Assembly (NCBI RefSeq): GCF_000226095.1
Contig: NC_016478.1
Coordinates: 3,214,001-3,278,000, forward strand
From: Thermothelomyces thermophilus ATCC 42464
Taxonomy: Eukaryota; Ascomycota; Sordariomycetes; Sordariales; Chaetomiaceae
Direction of reading: 5' to 3'
Length of the DNA: 64,000 bases
Part shown: positions 34,393 to 45,380 of the stretch, one piece after another
Layout: every line of letters starts with the position of its first letter
How positions within the stretch are numbered: the first letter of the stretch is position 1
Program-made: the position numbers and the translations under genes
Notes under the pieces: generated by a model
The model's database searches: none
The model's input: the letters and a program-made list of their open reading frames with translations, nothing else
What the model was told of the DNA's origin: nothing

Positions 34393-35041
34393 ATGCCGGT
34401 AAAGAAACGGAAGTCGTATTCCGCACGTTACTATGCTTCCCTTGCTCAGAACATCGCTGAGAACGGTTTTGTCGTTATGCCTTGCTCTTGGTGCGCGTCT
34501 CAAGGTCTTGTCTGTAAAATGATCGCGTATATAAAGCGTTACGAGGCCTGTGTTTGTCGAGGTCGTTCTTACGATGGCTCTAGCATCTTGCTTTCTTCCT
34601 ATAAGCTTGTCTCCTTCCCCTTTTTTTTTTTTTTTTTTTTGAGTGTAATTCCTGATGTTCGTTCTAGTAGATCGTATTCTCTAGGAGCAGCGTCGTATTA
34701 AGGATGTTAAACGTCGTGCTGAACTTGAGCTAGATAAATCCTAATGCCGTCTGGAAGAAGCCTAGCGCGAGTTGTCTGAAAAGCTTGTACGGCTCTAGTG
34801 TCTTCGTCAGTAGAAGGAGTTTTTAGTAGAGAAAGGTGCCAATATGGTGGCACGTAGTCTATCGACCTTAGACGAGTTAGAGGCGATTAAGCGGTAAGAG
34901 TGGCAAGAGGCGCCTACTATGCCTTCGTCAGAGATTAATGATGCCGCCAATGCTGTCGACTGGGGCGTCGTCTTTGATTCTGTCCCAGGTTTTCCTTTAG
35001 TCGATCTAGATTCTGCCGGTGGAACTGTTCCAGTTTCTTAG
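34393..35041 (+). pseudogene. E5 antisense gene: Cys6 zinc-cluster/coiled-coil protein, one intron
   Basis: Best copy of the antisense gene. ATG at 34393, exon 1 to 34600 (208 nt), predicted intron 34601-34667, exon 2 34668-35038 (371 nt), TAG 35039-35041; 193 codons. Exon 1 begins with a basic stretch (MPVKKRKSYS), then MPCSWCASQGLVCKM. The Cys are at residues 31, 34, 41 and 53, with Tyr (TAC) at 50 and 60. Restoring TGC there gives C-x2-C-x6-C-x8-C-x2-C-x6-C, the spacing of the fungal Zn2Cys6 cluster. Exon 2 has heptad-like Leu/Glu/Arg (RRAELELDKS, FLVEKGANMV, STLDELEAI). A few RIP stops (TAG, TAA) interrupt it. It overlaps the end of pol by 107 nt, tail to tail. Confidence 0.8.
34601..34667 (+). 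other. Predicted intron of the E5 antisense gene
   Basis: 67 nt. The donor reads ATAAGC, which is GTAAGC before a TG-to-TA change; the acceptor is TTCTAG; a CTGAT branch-like motif precedes it; a 20-T run (34621-34640) forms the pyrimidine tract. Removing it joins codons in phase (exon 1 leaves one base). The homologous introns are 47 nt in E4 and 59 nt in E2, while exon 1 stays 208 nt in all three. Confidence 0.68.
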
Positions 35042-38000
35042 GGCAATTCAGGTTCTTGACTAGTTCCTATAAGTTGTCTTCTGGTCCAAAATCAAGCCAT
35101 TTGACTAGGTACTGCAGTTCCCTGTTGATAATGCGTGAATCCAGAATTTCTTCGACGTCCTATTCTTCTTCCTCGTCTTCTGCTTCGATGTGCGTAGCAA
35201 CCTTGGCGTTTTTCGGTGCTGGTTTGAGAAGCGAAATATAAAAAACATCTGTCCGTAGTCGTATAGATGACGGTAACGATAGTCGGTAGTTAGATATCGA
35301 AATTCGTTCTTTGATAACGAAGGGTCTGACCTTCTTAAAGTCTAGCTTCGCGCTTGGTCGTTTGGTTTGTAAGTTCTGTATGATCAGGTAGACTTTGTCT
35401 CCCCTCTCTAGGCGAGGTCCCTCGAGCCTGTGTTTGTCGTAGTAATTCTTTATTCTGGTTTTGACAAACTCGAGTTCCTTCTTAAGCTTCTTGTATAGTG
35501 TGTATATCTGTTCTACTTTGGCTGCTACTCTTGGCACTGTAACCTCTAGTCCTTGCCTAAGGTCTGCTTTGTATCTGTAGTTCGCGAAGAACGGTGTGAC
35601 TTTAGTCGTTTCTGTTGGCGTCGTATTGTAAGCGAGTTGTGCTGTTGGCAATAGTATGACCTAGTCGTCTTGCTAGTAGTTAACGTAAGAGCGGAGGTAC
35701 TACTTAATAACTTGGTTTAGTCGCTCCGTTTGTCCGTCAGTCTGTAGGTAATATGCCGTTGATAGCTTGCTATTGACGCCTAATCATTGTATTAACGCTT
35801 GCCAGAACTTCGATACGAACTTCGTATCTCTGTCGGTGATCCATTCTTGCGGCCAAGCATGCATTGATATAACTTGCCGATAGATTATGTCTACTAACTG
35901 TTCCGCTGTCTAGGACTCCTTATATAGAAAGAAGTATACCTACTTAGTTAGGCGATCTACTATAGTAAGAATACTATCATAGGTTACTCCTATAGCCGTG
36001 TCCTTAGATTCTAGCAGCTTCGTGATAAAGTCTATTATAACTAAACTCTATAGTTTGTCAGCTATTAGTAGTGGCTAAAGTAGCCTATATGGCTTGTGTC
36101 GTGCCGTTTTGCTTTGGTTATAGATGTCGTAGTTCCGTACGACTTCCTTAACTCGTGCCGTTAACTGTGGAAAGTCGTAGTGTTTCCTGACTTGTGCGAC
36201 AGTCTTCGTGACTCCTTTGTGTCCTCCGAGTTTTGACTCGTAGAGTTCTCGAATCATCCGTAGCTATTGATCCTAGTCGTAGATGTATGCTTTGCCTCGG
36301 TACCAGAGTTTCCCATCTTTTTCTTCCACTCCGTCAGGTACCACTGGTCCAGGTGCTGCTTAATACTATGCCTTGTTGATCCTTTCCTCTCGAAAGATTG
36401 CGTAGCATTCTAGGAATGAGTTAAGTGGATTATCTTCTACGGGTGTCTGCGTTTCGTAGTATAACGTCCTGTCTGTTTGTTCCTTGAATAACGGTAGTGT
36501 TGTTCCTGTTTGTCCTTTTGTATGATCCGTTTGTTGGCTTAAAATGTCTGCTCGTACGTTTTCTTTGCCCTTCTTATAGCGGATCTCGAAGTTGAATTCC
36601 GCGAGGAATTCTACCTATCGTATTTGTTATCCGTTAAGTTCCTTCGTTGTTGTAAAGTATCGTAAATTCTTATGATCTGTATACACTTGTACCGGTTCAA
36701 TCGTACCACTAAGGTATAGTCGCCATTCCTTGAAAGCTTTGACAATCGTAAGTAGTTCCTTATCGTAAATCGGATAATTGAGACGTAGTCTATCGAGCTT
36801 CTTAGAAAAGAAGGCTATAGGATGTAGCTTCCCTTGTTCATCTCGTTGTCCTAATTGTCCTCCGATAGCGTAGTCTGAAGCGTCCGTTTCTACCTCGAAT
36901 GGCTTCTTAGGGTCTGGTAGCACTAGTACTAGGTCTTCAATAATGGCGTCACAGATCTGCGTGAATGCTTGCTCATGTTACTCTTCCCATTGGAATTTAG
37001 CGTTCTTCTTGGTAAGTTCGTGTAAAGGTCGTACGATCGCTCCAAAGTTCCTGATAAACATCTGGTAGAAGTTCGTAAATCCGATGAAACTTCGTACTTC
37101 TATGACTGACGTCGGTCGTGGCCAATTCTTAATGGCTTTAACCTTTGAAGGTTCTATCCGGATTTGTCCGGGGGATATTTTGTATCCTAGAAATACCGTT
37201 TTTCTAACGTAGAATTCGCTCTTTTCCTTGTTGACTAATAGTTTGTATATATATAGCGCGTCTAATACTGCTTTTACGTGCTTCCGATGTTCGTCTATTG
37301 TCTTAGAGAAGATGAGTATGTCGTCGAGATAATATACCGCAAATTTGTCGAGAAAGGGTCGGATAGCTTAATTAATTAGGGCTTAGAACGTTACTAGCGC
37401 GTTTATAAGTCCGAATGGCATGACGAGGTACTTATAGTGGCCATAGGGTGTCCTAAAGGCCGTTTTCTACTCGTCGCCTTCTTTGATCCGTATATAGTTA
37501 TAGGCCGATAGCAAGTCAAGACGCGTAAAATATTAGGCTCCTATTAACTGATCTCGGAGCCGTGAGATCAGCGGTAACGGGTATCGATTTTTCACGGTCT
37601 GTTCGTTAAGTTGCCGATAGTTAACGTATAACCGTAGCTTTCCGTCTTTCTTAGGCACAAATAGGATTAGGTAGCCTGCTAGCGATGTCAACAGGCGGAT
37701 ATATCCTCTTCGAAGGTTCTCCTCTAAATATCGCTTAAGTTCTTCGTTCTATATCTAGCTTATATAGTAAATCTTAAAGAACTTTAGTTATGCTCCTTCC
37801 TTAAGCTTAATCTCGTGATCCTATGGGCCGTGTTCTAGTAATCCTTCTAGATGCTTCGGTTCGAATGCTAGGTGTCCTTTGTATTCTTTTGGTACTTCCC
37901 TAGTCTTATCTTGTCTCTCGGTTTTCTGATAGTATATAAACTTGGTCCTATCTATAGCGATGCTAGCGATTTCTCCTATCTCAGCCTACTACTCTAATTG

Positions 38001-38726
38001 CAGTGCTCCGTATTTGTTAACGGAGAGAATAGCTATCGGCGGTTTAGCTCGTTCCTCCTGTCGCGATATTGATGTCGTTATGCCGCCTCTTCCAGAGTCT
38101 GTAGTGGTCTGCCTGCCACTGTCTGTCTCTTGCGGTGGATCTGTAGGACATGCCTTTCTCTGAGCATCGTCTGCTTATGATCCTTGCGTGCTCCCTATCT
38201 CGCTAGTTAAATATAACTCTATTTAGGGTTATAGGTAGCTACTATTCTTCTAACTAATGTCTGGGTCGTAATCTTCATGCTATAGTAACCCTAATATTAT
38301 ATCTTTGTCGTTACCTATGTCTATAATGCTAAATACGACTACTATAGTCTTCCTTGCTATAGTGATGTCGATCGGTTCGGTCTCTCTATATACCTATTAC
38401 ATTGGAAATGGCCCTTTGACTATGCCATGCTTCCGCTTCATTCTCCAGGGTATCCGTAGCTAATTTACAAGTATTAGCGAAATCAGGTTCATCTCTGCTC
38501 CACTGTCCACTAGTACGAGCATTTCGTACTGTTTCTACTGTGCTATTATCTATAGTCGCTTGTCTTGCCGCCGTCGTCTAAAGATTGCGGCGATTTCCCA
38601 TGTTTCTGCTAGGAGGTCTCGGTATAGTAGTCTCTTACGCCAGTCCCTCCTATACTACGCTACCACTTGCCGTTGCGTGGGCGTTAATGGTTTCCGGGCC
38701 CCTCGAAGGGCCCTGACCTGTTTCCC
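34935..38726 (-). pseudogene. E5 pol (protease, RT, RNase H, integrase, chromodomain)
   Basis: Pol in the -1 frame from the slippery site, one continuous frame of about 1260 codons. Protease DSGAE near 38505. RT with MPFGLINAL near 37410 and an intact YLDDI at about 37318-37335. RNase H at 36627-36923 (ETDASDYAIG, FFSKKLDRLR, YDKELL). Integrase zinc region at 36075-36257 (GGHKGVTK, RKHYDFP; paired Cys now NYDIYN). Core at about 35600-36060 ([18 protein letters not shown]). Integrase C-terminus and chromodomain at about 35020-35165 (DVEEILDSRI, QYLVKWLDFGP, KLEQFH). Stop TAA 34937-34935. RIP stops remain, including one before DVEEI where an aromatic cage residue would sit. Confidence 0.93.
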
Positions 38727-40906
38727 AGGTCAGTGCTAACCTCTCTGGTTATTTGGCTAATAGCGGCTTTATTAATCGTGCTCATTTCCGTAAGCTATTA
38801 GGTGCTTATGGCTTCCTACTATTAGGTCCGTTTTACTTTCCATTATACGTGCCATAGCTTCATCTGAAGCTCCCGAATTCGTAATTTCTTTTCGTCTGTA
38901 TGATAGAGGCAATCGTTGCTCTAGCACGAGTCCTATATATCTCGTCCGATTCTACAGTACCTAGGCTAGGCTTGTTTTGGAACTACTATAATGCTTTCTA
39001 GGTCTTAGGCTTCGATTTCCCAGAGCAATTCGGCCGCTCTGTTTCCTGCATCGTAGACCTATTCCATAGGGTATAAGCCTCCGTCCCTATTTTCCTGTCA
39101 GGTCGGCTAGTGATTGTTTTCGAATTTGTCATGGAAGTAATATCGGCATTCGTGTGCCACACACTGGAACCAGGGCACTTGCGCATGTGCCTCGTGTCGA
39201 GGGTGTAGTTATATGGCATCGCCTAGGAGGTATTAGAATTCTTTTCCAAATCCTTCCTACTATACGTAGGCCGTAGGTACTCTAATGCTAAGATAAGAGT
39301 GCTTCTTCTAGTAGCTTTCCTACGTATACTTGTCTTTCCCGCGGTTCGCTTATATAAACTGGTATTCTAGGTTCCGTACGTTATTGCTGAGTTGCTAATT
39401 GTCAAGGTACTTGGCGTAGCTATTAGGCCTATTATATGTTATAGGCTATTCTCCTTTAATAGCTTCTACGATACGTCGGAGTTCCCTTATCTCGTCCCTC
39501 ATTCTATCGCTCTGCTAGGTGAGTCGAATCAAGCGTTCATCCCGTTCGCGCAGTTCCGTGTTAAGCCAGAAAACTTCGTTACGGTACTATTCGATTCGTT
39601 CCTAGAGGAATAGAACATTAGGTCTGGGTCTTTCGATTCCTTGGGTATCGGTTGTCTACGATCCATCCCGCCTCTATGTAACCGTGAAACCCCACTATCC
39701 TAAGGCCGGGAGAATCGAAGCTAGCGGTGTATATTCTCCTGCCATGTCCTATCTGGCGAGACCTGTCTCTGGGTCTACAGTGACCAGTTCGGAGTATAGT
39801 GCTTGTTTGTCTTTACCGTTGCCGTTATGTCCGAGACTGTCTATGTCATTGCCCTTGTCTTCGTAGCTTGTGGCCGCTACTTCGATGACATCCTTAGTGG
39901 TTTTGTTAATAGCCGTAATTTCCTTTCTAGGGGCTAGTTTCCATTCTTTCTTTGGGCTCTAGCATTCTTGCTTATAGTGCCCTTTCTTTCTATAGTTATA
40001 GTAGGTAACATTGGACTTGTCTTTAGTCGTCTTCTTCTAGTCCTGCTTCTACGCTACGTCTATATCTATAGCTCTAGGGTACATCCTGTACAAGGTACTA
40101 ACGTATACTCGCTTTTTCTTGTCGTTGGCCTTAACTATGGTTCCGTTCATTTGACCTTGTTTCTGCTGCTCTTGTGTGTAGAGTCGATTATCGATCTTGA
40201 TGGCCTACGCGATGTATTTATCTAGAGTCTTAGGCTGATTATACTTGTATAGCTTGTCCTTGACCTTTTCCTTTAGGCTATTGTAGAACAATTGTATTAA
40301 CGCCTTATCATTAAGCTAAGACTTGAGCATGTCCTATCTAAACTATATAGCGTAGGAAGCTACTAACTTAGTCTATTAGAGATTAGCGAGTCTTTCTTAT
40401 ATATAAATCTTCTTGTCTTTGTCGCCAAAAACCTTCTAAAGCTCTTCTTCGAAACGGTCGTAAGATCGGAAGACTGCCTATGTAAACGCGTCTCGATCGT
40501 CTTTGTCTTCCTCCGTGAGATAGTCGTTCCACGTAGGCTCGAACCATCTAAGTACCTTGCCCTCTAGTCTCGTGGCTATATAGAGGACTTTGGCTTTGTC
40601 GTCCAGAAACTTGTCATCATTAAGCCGGAAGTAGGATCGGAGGTTTGTCAGGAATCCTACGAGATCCTCCTTAGTTCCTCCGTATTTGCCAGGTGGTTCG
40701 ATCTTGATGTGCTTCGCTTTGGCGCCCTCGAGTGCCTCGATTTTGGTGTAGGCCTCGTTAACCAACTTCTACGAGTACTTTTCGCGGTTCTCGAGTTCCT
40801 TGATTCGAGCTTAAGTAGCCTTATCTCTCTGGTCCAACTCCTGGATCCGCTGCTGGAGTTGACCAAGCTAAGCGAGCAGCTGTTCGGCCGTGACGTTAGT
40901 AGCCAT
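38684..40906 (-). pseudogene. E5 gag
   Basis: ATG 40906-40904, 740 codons to TAA 38686-38684. The capsid-type domain is well preserved at 40478-40765 (VNEAYTKIEALEG, LVGFLTNLRSYFRLND, ATRLEGKVLRWFEP). CCHC knuckle at about 40003-39962 with its last Cys intact. C-terminal extension of about 430 residues includes QCVAHECRYYF near 39145, a possible Cys/His metal site. In-frame stops begin at about codon 13 (TAG for CAG), so it is not translatable as read. The leader is only 66 bp. Confidence 0.92.
38696..38726 (-). promoter_or_regulatory. Predicted -1 ribosomal frameshift signal, E5 gag-pol
   Basis: On the minus strand GGGAAAC (38726-38720) is in the zero-frame phase (GGA begins 2181 nt, 727 codons, from the ATG). 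A 6-nt spacer (AGGTCA) follows, then an intact stem GGGCCC (38713-38708), loop TTCGAG, GGGCCC (38701-38696). The gag stop is 10 nt further on (38686-38684). Heptamer phase, spacer and stem all fit the eukaryotic -1 frameshift model. Confidence 0.75.
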
Positions 40907-40959
40907 ATCGATGTCGAGGTCGAAGTCACCTCCGTTCTGAACTATGACAGAACAAAGGG

Positions 40960-41154
40960 AGTGGTAACAACGTATGACGAACCTAACTTAGACTTCTTCT
41001 GAAAGGGTCTAGACGGAGGCGGGCTGAGTGTGACGAGTAGGCGGGTCGTCTGAGGGATTCGGTGAAGCTAAAGGGTTTATAACAACACTAGAGTTGTCTC
41101 TTATAGTAATTAGCAATGCTTGGTATGAGTACTGTGATTGTGATTGTTACTACT
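40960..41154 (-). other. Self-complementary primer pair, E5
   Basis: AGTGGTAACAA on the plus strand at 40960-40970 is the primer-binding region, two bases inside the 5' LTR. Its partner in the LTR is at 41144-41154 (TTGTTACTACT on the plus strand), complementary at 10 of 11 positions, the mismatch being a RIP-type change. The partner lies shortly downstream of the TATA run in the transcript's direction. Confidence 0.55.
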
Positions 41155-41419
41155 GGCAAACTCCTAGAGTCTACTATAACGAGTGACTGGCTAGCTATAT
41201 ATATATAATTGTCTGTCCTTCTCTAATAGTTATTACTAGTATCACTTCTCCTTTCACTTCGTGATTCTGTATTGTTGACGGTGACATGTTATTATCACTA
41301 GTGAAGACCTTAGTCTTGGCGGTGATAATCTTCTGATTGGTCTATCGAGTAATTGGCTGTCGGAATGTCCTGTGTCCTGGCTGTAGCCTGCCAGGCCGCC
41401 TATGTGCTTATTCGTGACA
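40973..41419 (-). repeat. E5 5' LTR (alpha)
   Basis: 447 bp, promoter LTR of E5. The TATA-like run (about 41195-41210) is followed by the R-U5 half shared with beta and gamma LTRs. Confidence 0.95.
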
Positions 41420-41424
41420 TTGGA

Positions 41425-43287
41425 TAGTTTGAACCTATATAGAATGACTATCTTACTAAAGAAGACAAAGATGACTAAGACGCATTTATATAGGTAGTCT
41501 TTTGATCCTATAACTATTTCAAAGAAGAGCTTTAGAAGGTTTTTAGCGATAAAGATAAGAAGATTTATACGTAAGAAAGACTTGCTAATCTCCGATAGAC
41601 CAAGTTAGTAGCCTCTTACGCTATATAGTTTAGATAGGACATACTTAAGTCTTAGCTTAACGACGAGGTATTAATATAATTATTCTATAATAGCTTAAAG
41701 GAAAAGGTTAAAGATAAGCTATATAAGTATAATTGGCCTAAGACCTTAGATAAATATATTATATAGGCTATTAGAATTGATAATCGACTCTATATATAAG
41801 AGTAATAGAAACAAGGCCAAATAAATTGAACTATAGTTAAGGCTAACGATAAGAAAAAGCAAGCGTATATTAGTACCTTGTATAGAACATACCCTAGAGC
41901 TATAGATATAGATATAGCGTAAAAGCAGGACTAGAAGAAGATAACTAAAGACAAGTCTAATGTTACCTACTATAACTATAGAAAGAAAGGGCACTATAAG
42001 CGGGAATGTCGAAGCCTAAAGAAAGAATAGAAGACAGTCCCTAGAAAGAAAATTACAGTTATCGACGAAACTACTAAGGACGTCATTAAAGTAGTAGCTA
42101 CGAGCTATAAAGATAGGGGTAGTAATATAGATAGTCTTAGACACGACGGCAACGGTAAAGACAAACAAGTACTATACTCCGAACTAGTTACTATAGACCT
42201 AGAGACAGGTCTTACCAAATAAGATACGGTAGGGGAGTACGTACTACCAATTTCGATTCTCCTAACCTTAAGGCAGTAGGGTTTCACGGTTATATAGAGG
42301 CAGGATAGATCGTAGATAACCGATACCTAAGGAAATAAAAGACCTAGACCTAATGTTCTATTCCTTTAGGAACGAATCAAATAATACTGTAATGAAGTTT
42401 TCCGACTTAATATAGAGCTATATAAACGAGATAGAGGCTTGACTTAGCTTGCCTAATAGAGCGATAAAATAAAGGACAAGATAAGGGAACTCCGATATAT
42501 TATAGAAACTATTAAAGGAGAACAGCCTATAATATATAATAGGCCTAATAGCTATACTAAGTACCTTAATGACTAGTAACTTAGTAACGACATATAGAAC
42601 TTAGAATACTAGTTTATACACGTGAGCCGTGGAAAAGACAAGCGTATATAGGAAAGCTACTAGAAGAAATACTCCTATCTTAGCATTAGAGTACCTATAG
42701 TCTATATATAATGGGAAGGATTTAGGAAAGAATTCTAATACCTCCTAGGTAACGCTATATAACTATACCCTCGACACGAGGCATATATACAAGTGCCCTG
42801 GTTCTAGTGTATAGTATACGAATGCTGATATCACTTCTATAATAAATTCGAAAATAATTACTAGCCGACCTAATAAGGAAATAAGGATAGAAGCCTCTAC
42901 CCTATAGAATAGGTCTATAATGTAGGAAATAAAGCAGCCGAATTACTCCAGAAAATCGAAGCTCGGAGTCTAAAAGGCATTATAGTAGTTCTAAAACAAG
43001 CCTAGCCTAGGCACTATAAAATAGGACGAGATATATAAGACTCGTGCTAGAGCAACGATTACCTCTATTATATAGATAAAAAGAAGTCACGAATTCGGGA
43101 GCTTTAGATAAAGCTATAGCACGTACAATGGAAAGCAGAACAGACCTAATAGTAGGAAGCTATAAGTACTTAATGGCTTATAGAAATGAGTACGATCGAC
43201 GAAGCCGCTATTAGCCGAACAACCGAAAAGGTTAGCATTAACCTAAGAAACGGGTCAGGGCCCTTCGAGAGGCCTAGAAACTATTAA
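41425..43287 (+). pseudogene. E1 gag, C-terminal segment
   Basis: Resumes E1 gag at the residue after the E5 insertion (the KALRWFEP block). Runs through the knuckle (about 41970-42012, KKGHYK retained) and the long C-terminal extension to TAA 43285-43287. The degraded slippery site AAGAAAC is at 43245-43251 and the hairpin at about 43258. Many RIP stops. Confidence 0.9.
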
Positions 43288-44886
43288 CGCCCGAGTAGTA
43301 GCGAGTAGTAGCATAGTATAGGAAGAACTAGCGTAAGAGACCACTATATTAAGACCTCTTAGCAGAAATATAGGAAATCGCTATAATCTTTAGACAATAG
43401 TAGCAAGACAAGCGACTATAGATAATAGTATAATGGAAATAGCACGAAATGCTCGTACTAGTAGATAGTAAAGCAGAGATAAACCTGATTTCGCCAATAC
43501 TTATAAATTAGCTACAAATACCCTAGAGAATGAAGCAGAAGCATAGTATAGTCAAAGGGCTATTTCCGACGTAATAAGTATATAAAGAGACTAAACCGAT
43601 CGACATTACTATAGTAAAGAAGACTATAGTAGTTATATTTAGCATTATAGACATAGGTAACGATAAAGATATAATATTAAGGTTACTATAATATAAAGAT
43701 TATAACCTAGACATTAGCTAGAAGAATAGTAGCTACCTACAACCCTAAATAAAGTTATATTTGACTAGTAAGATAGGGAATATATAAGGATTACAAGCAG
43801 ACGATGCTCAAGGGAAGGTATATCCTATAGATCTACCACAAGAGACAGATAGTAGTAGGCAGACCACTACAGACTCTAGAAGAGGCGGCATAATGACATC
43901 GATATCGCAATAGGAGGAACGAGCTAAACCACCGATAGCTATTCTCTCTATTAACGAATGCAGAGCACTGCAATTAGAGCAATAGGTTAAGACAGGAGAA
44001 ATCGCTAGCATCGCTATAGACGGAACCAAGTTTGTATACTATTAGAAAACTAAGAGACGAGACAAGACTAGAGAAGTACCGAAGGAATATAAAGAATACC
44101 TAGCATTCGAACTAAAATATCTAGAAGGATTGCTAGAATATAGCCTATAAGATTATAAGATTAAGCTTAAGGAAGGAGTATAACTAAAGTTCTTTAAGAT
44201 TTACTATACAAGCTAGATATAGAATAAAGAACTTAAGCGATATTTAGAGGAGAACCTTCGAAAAGGACATATCTGCTTGTCGACACTACTAGTGGGCTAT
44301 TTAATCCTATTTATACCTAAGAAAGACGGAAAGCTATAGTTATATGTTAACTATTGGCAACTTAACAAATAGACTATAAAAAACCGATACCTGTTACTAC
44401 TAATCTTATGGCTCTAAGATTAGTTAGCAAGAGCCTAATATTTTATGTATCTTGACTTGCTATTGGCCTATAACTATATATAGATTAAAGAAGGCGACGA
44501 GTAGAAAACGGCCTTTAGGATACCCTATGGCTACTACAAGTACCTTATTATACTATTCGGACTTACGAACGCGCTAGTAACGTTCTAAGCCTTAATTAAT
44601 TAAGCTATCTGACTCTTTCTTAACAAATTTATATTATATTATCTTGATAATATACTTATCCTCTCTAAGACAATAGATAAATACCGGAAGCACGTGAAAG
44701 CAGTACTAGACGCGCTATACACGTATAAACTATTAGTTAATAAGGAAAAGAGCAAATTCCACGTTAGGAAAACGGTATTTCTAGGATATAAAATATCCCT
44801 AAGACAAATCTAGATAGAACCTTTAAAGGTTAAAGCTATCAAGGAGTGGCTATAACTAACGTTAGTCATAGAAATATAAAGCTTTA
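43245..44886 (+). pseudogene. E1 pol, protease and RT
   Basis: Pol in the -1 frame. Protease LVDS near 43464 (next codon AAA in place of GGA, so the active-site Gly is lost). RT at about 44170-44880 with FLITYYLDN-like box near 44640 (second Asp to Asn). Cut at 44886 by E6 within the RT thumb region; TSD CTTTA. Continues at 60073. Confidence 0.88.
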
Positions 44887-45314
44887 TATCACGGAAATAT
44901 ATATACAGATGCCGCCTAAGCCACTAGCATAAATGGGCCAATCAAGCCAAAGGAATAATAGACTAATTAGGATAGGATTACACTTAGCAGGAAATAATCC
45001 TAGCAGAGGATCATTAGCTTACAATATAAGCTAGGTAGGCTAATATAAAGAATCACTATAACCACCAGTAATCCTAGGATTATATATATATATAGATAGT
45101 CACTTATTATAATAGACTCTAAGAGTTTACCAATAATAACAACTTATAATTACAGTACTTATATTAAGCATCATTAACTACTATAAGAAATAACTCTAAT
45201 ATTATTATAAACCCTTTAACTTTACCAAATCCCTTAGACGACCTGCTTACTTGTCCCGCTCAATCTACCTTCGTCTAAACCCTTTTAGAAGAAGTCTAAG
45301 TTAGGTTCGTCATA
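44887..45314 (+). repeat. E6 5' LTR (gamma)
   Basis: 428 bp from TATCACGG (TGTCACGG before RIP) to GTCATA. U3 (about 44887-45085) is unlike alpha or beta apart from the first few bases and the TATA run. From about 45096 it matches them. Confidence 0.93.
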
Positions 45315-45380
45315 CGTTGCTATTACTCCCTTTATTCTATTATAGTTCAGAATAGAGGTAACTTCGACCTCGACATCGAC

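Larger units (their letters stand above)
33819..41419 (-). mobile_element. E5: E-family chromovirus, alpha LTR, youngest copy, in E1 gag
   Basis: 7601 bp on the minus strand, 447-bp LTRs, TSD TTAGA (33814-33818) against TTGGA (41420-41424). Clearly less RIP-mutated than its surroundings: more TG and CA dinucleotides, several long coding stretches (35160-35651, 36075-36257, 36627-36923, 40478-40765), intact gag ATG, slippery site and YLDD box. Still carries in-frame stops in gag and pol, so not autonomous as read. Confidence 0.96.

Noticed and set aside
35056-35241. 61-codon Ser-rich plus-strand frame, also at 28115 and 54141 in other copies
   Set aside because: It is opposite the chromodomain coding sequence and is not in the exon 2 frame of the antisense gene. 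Low complexity.
38998-39219. 73-codon minus-strand frame in E5
   Set aside because: It overlaps the gag C-terminal extension in a different frame; the gag frame there is supported by all other copies.
40657-41002. Plus- and minus-strand frames around the E5 gag start (40657-40929 and 40709-41002)
   Set aside because: Alternative frames of the gag N-terminus and LTR edge, not conserved in other copies.
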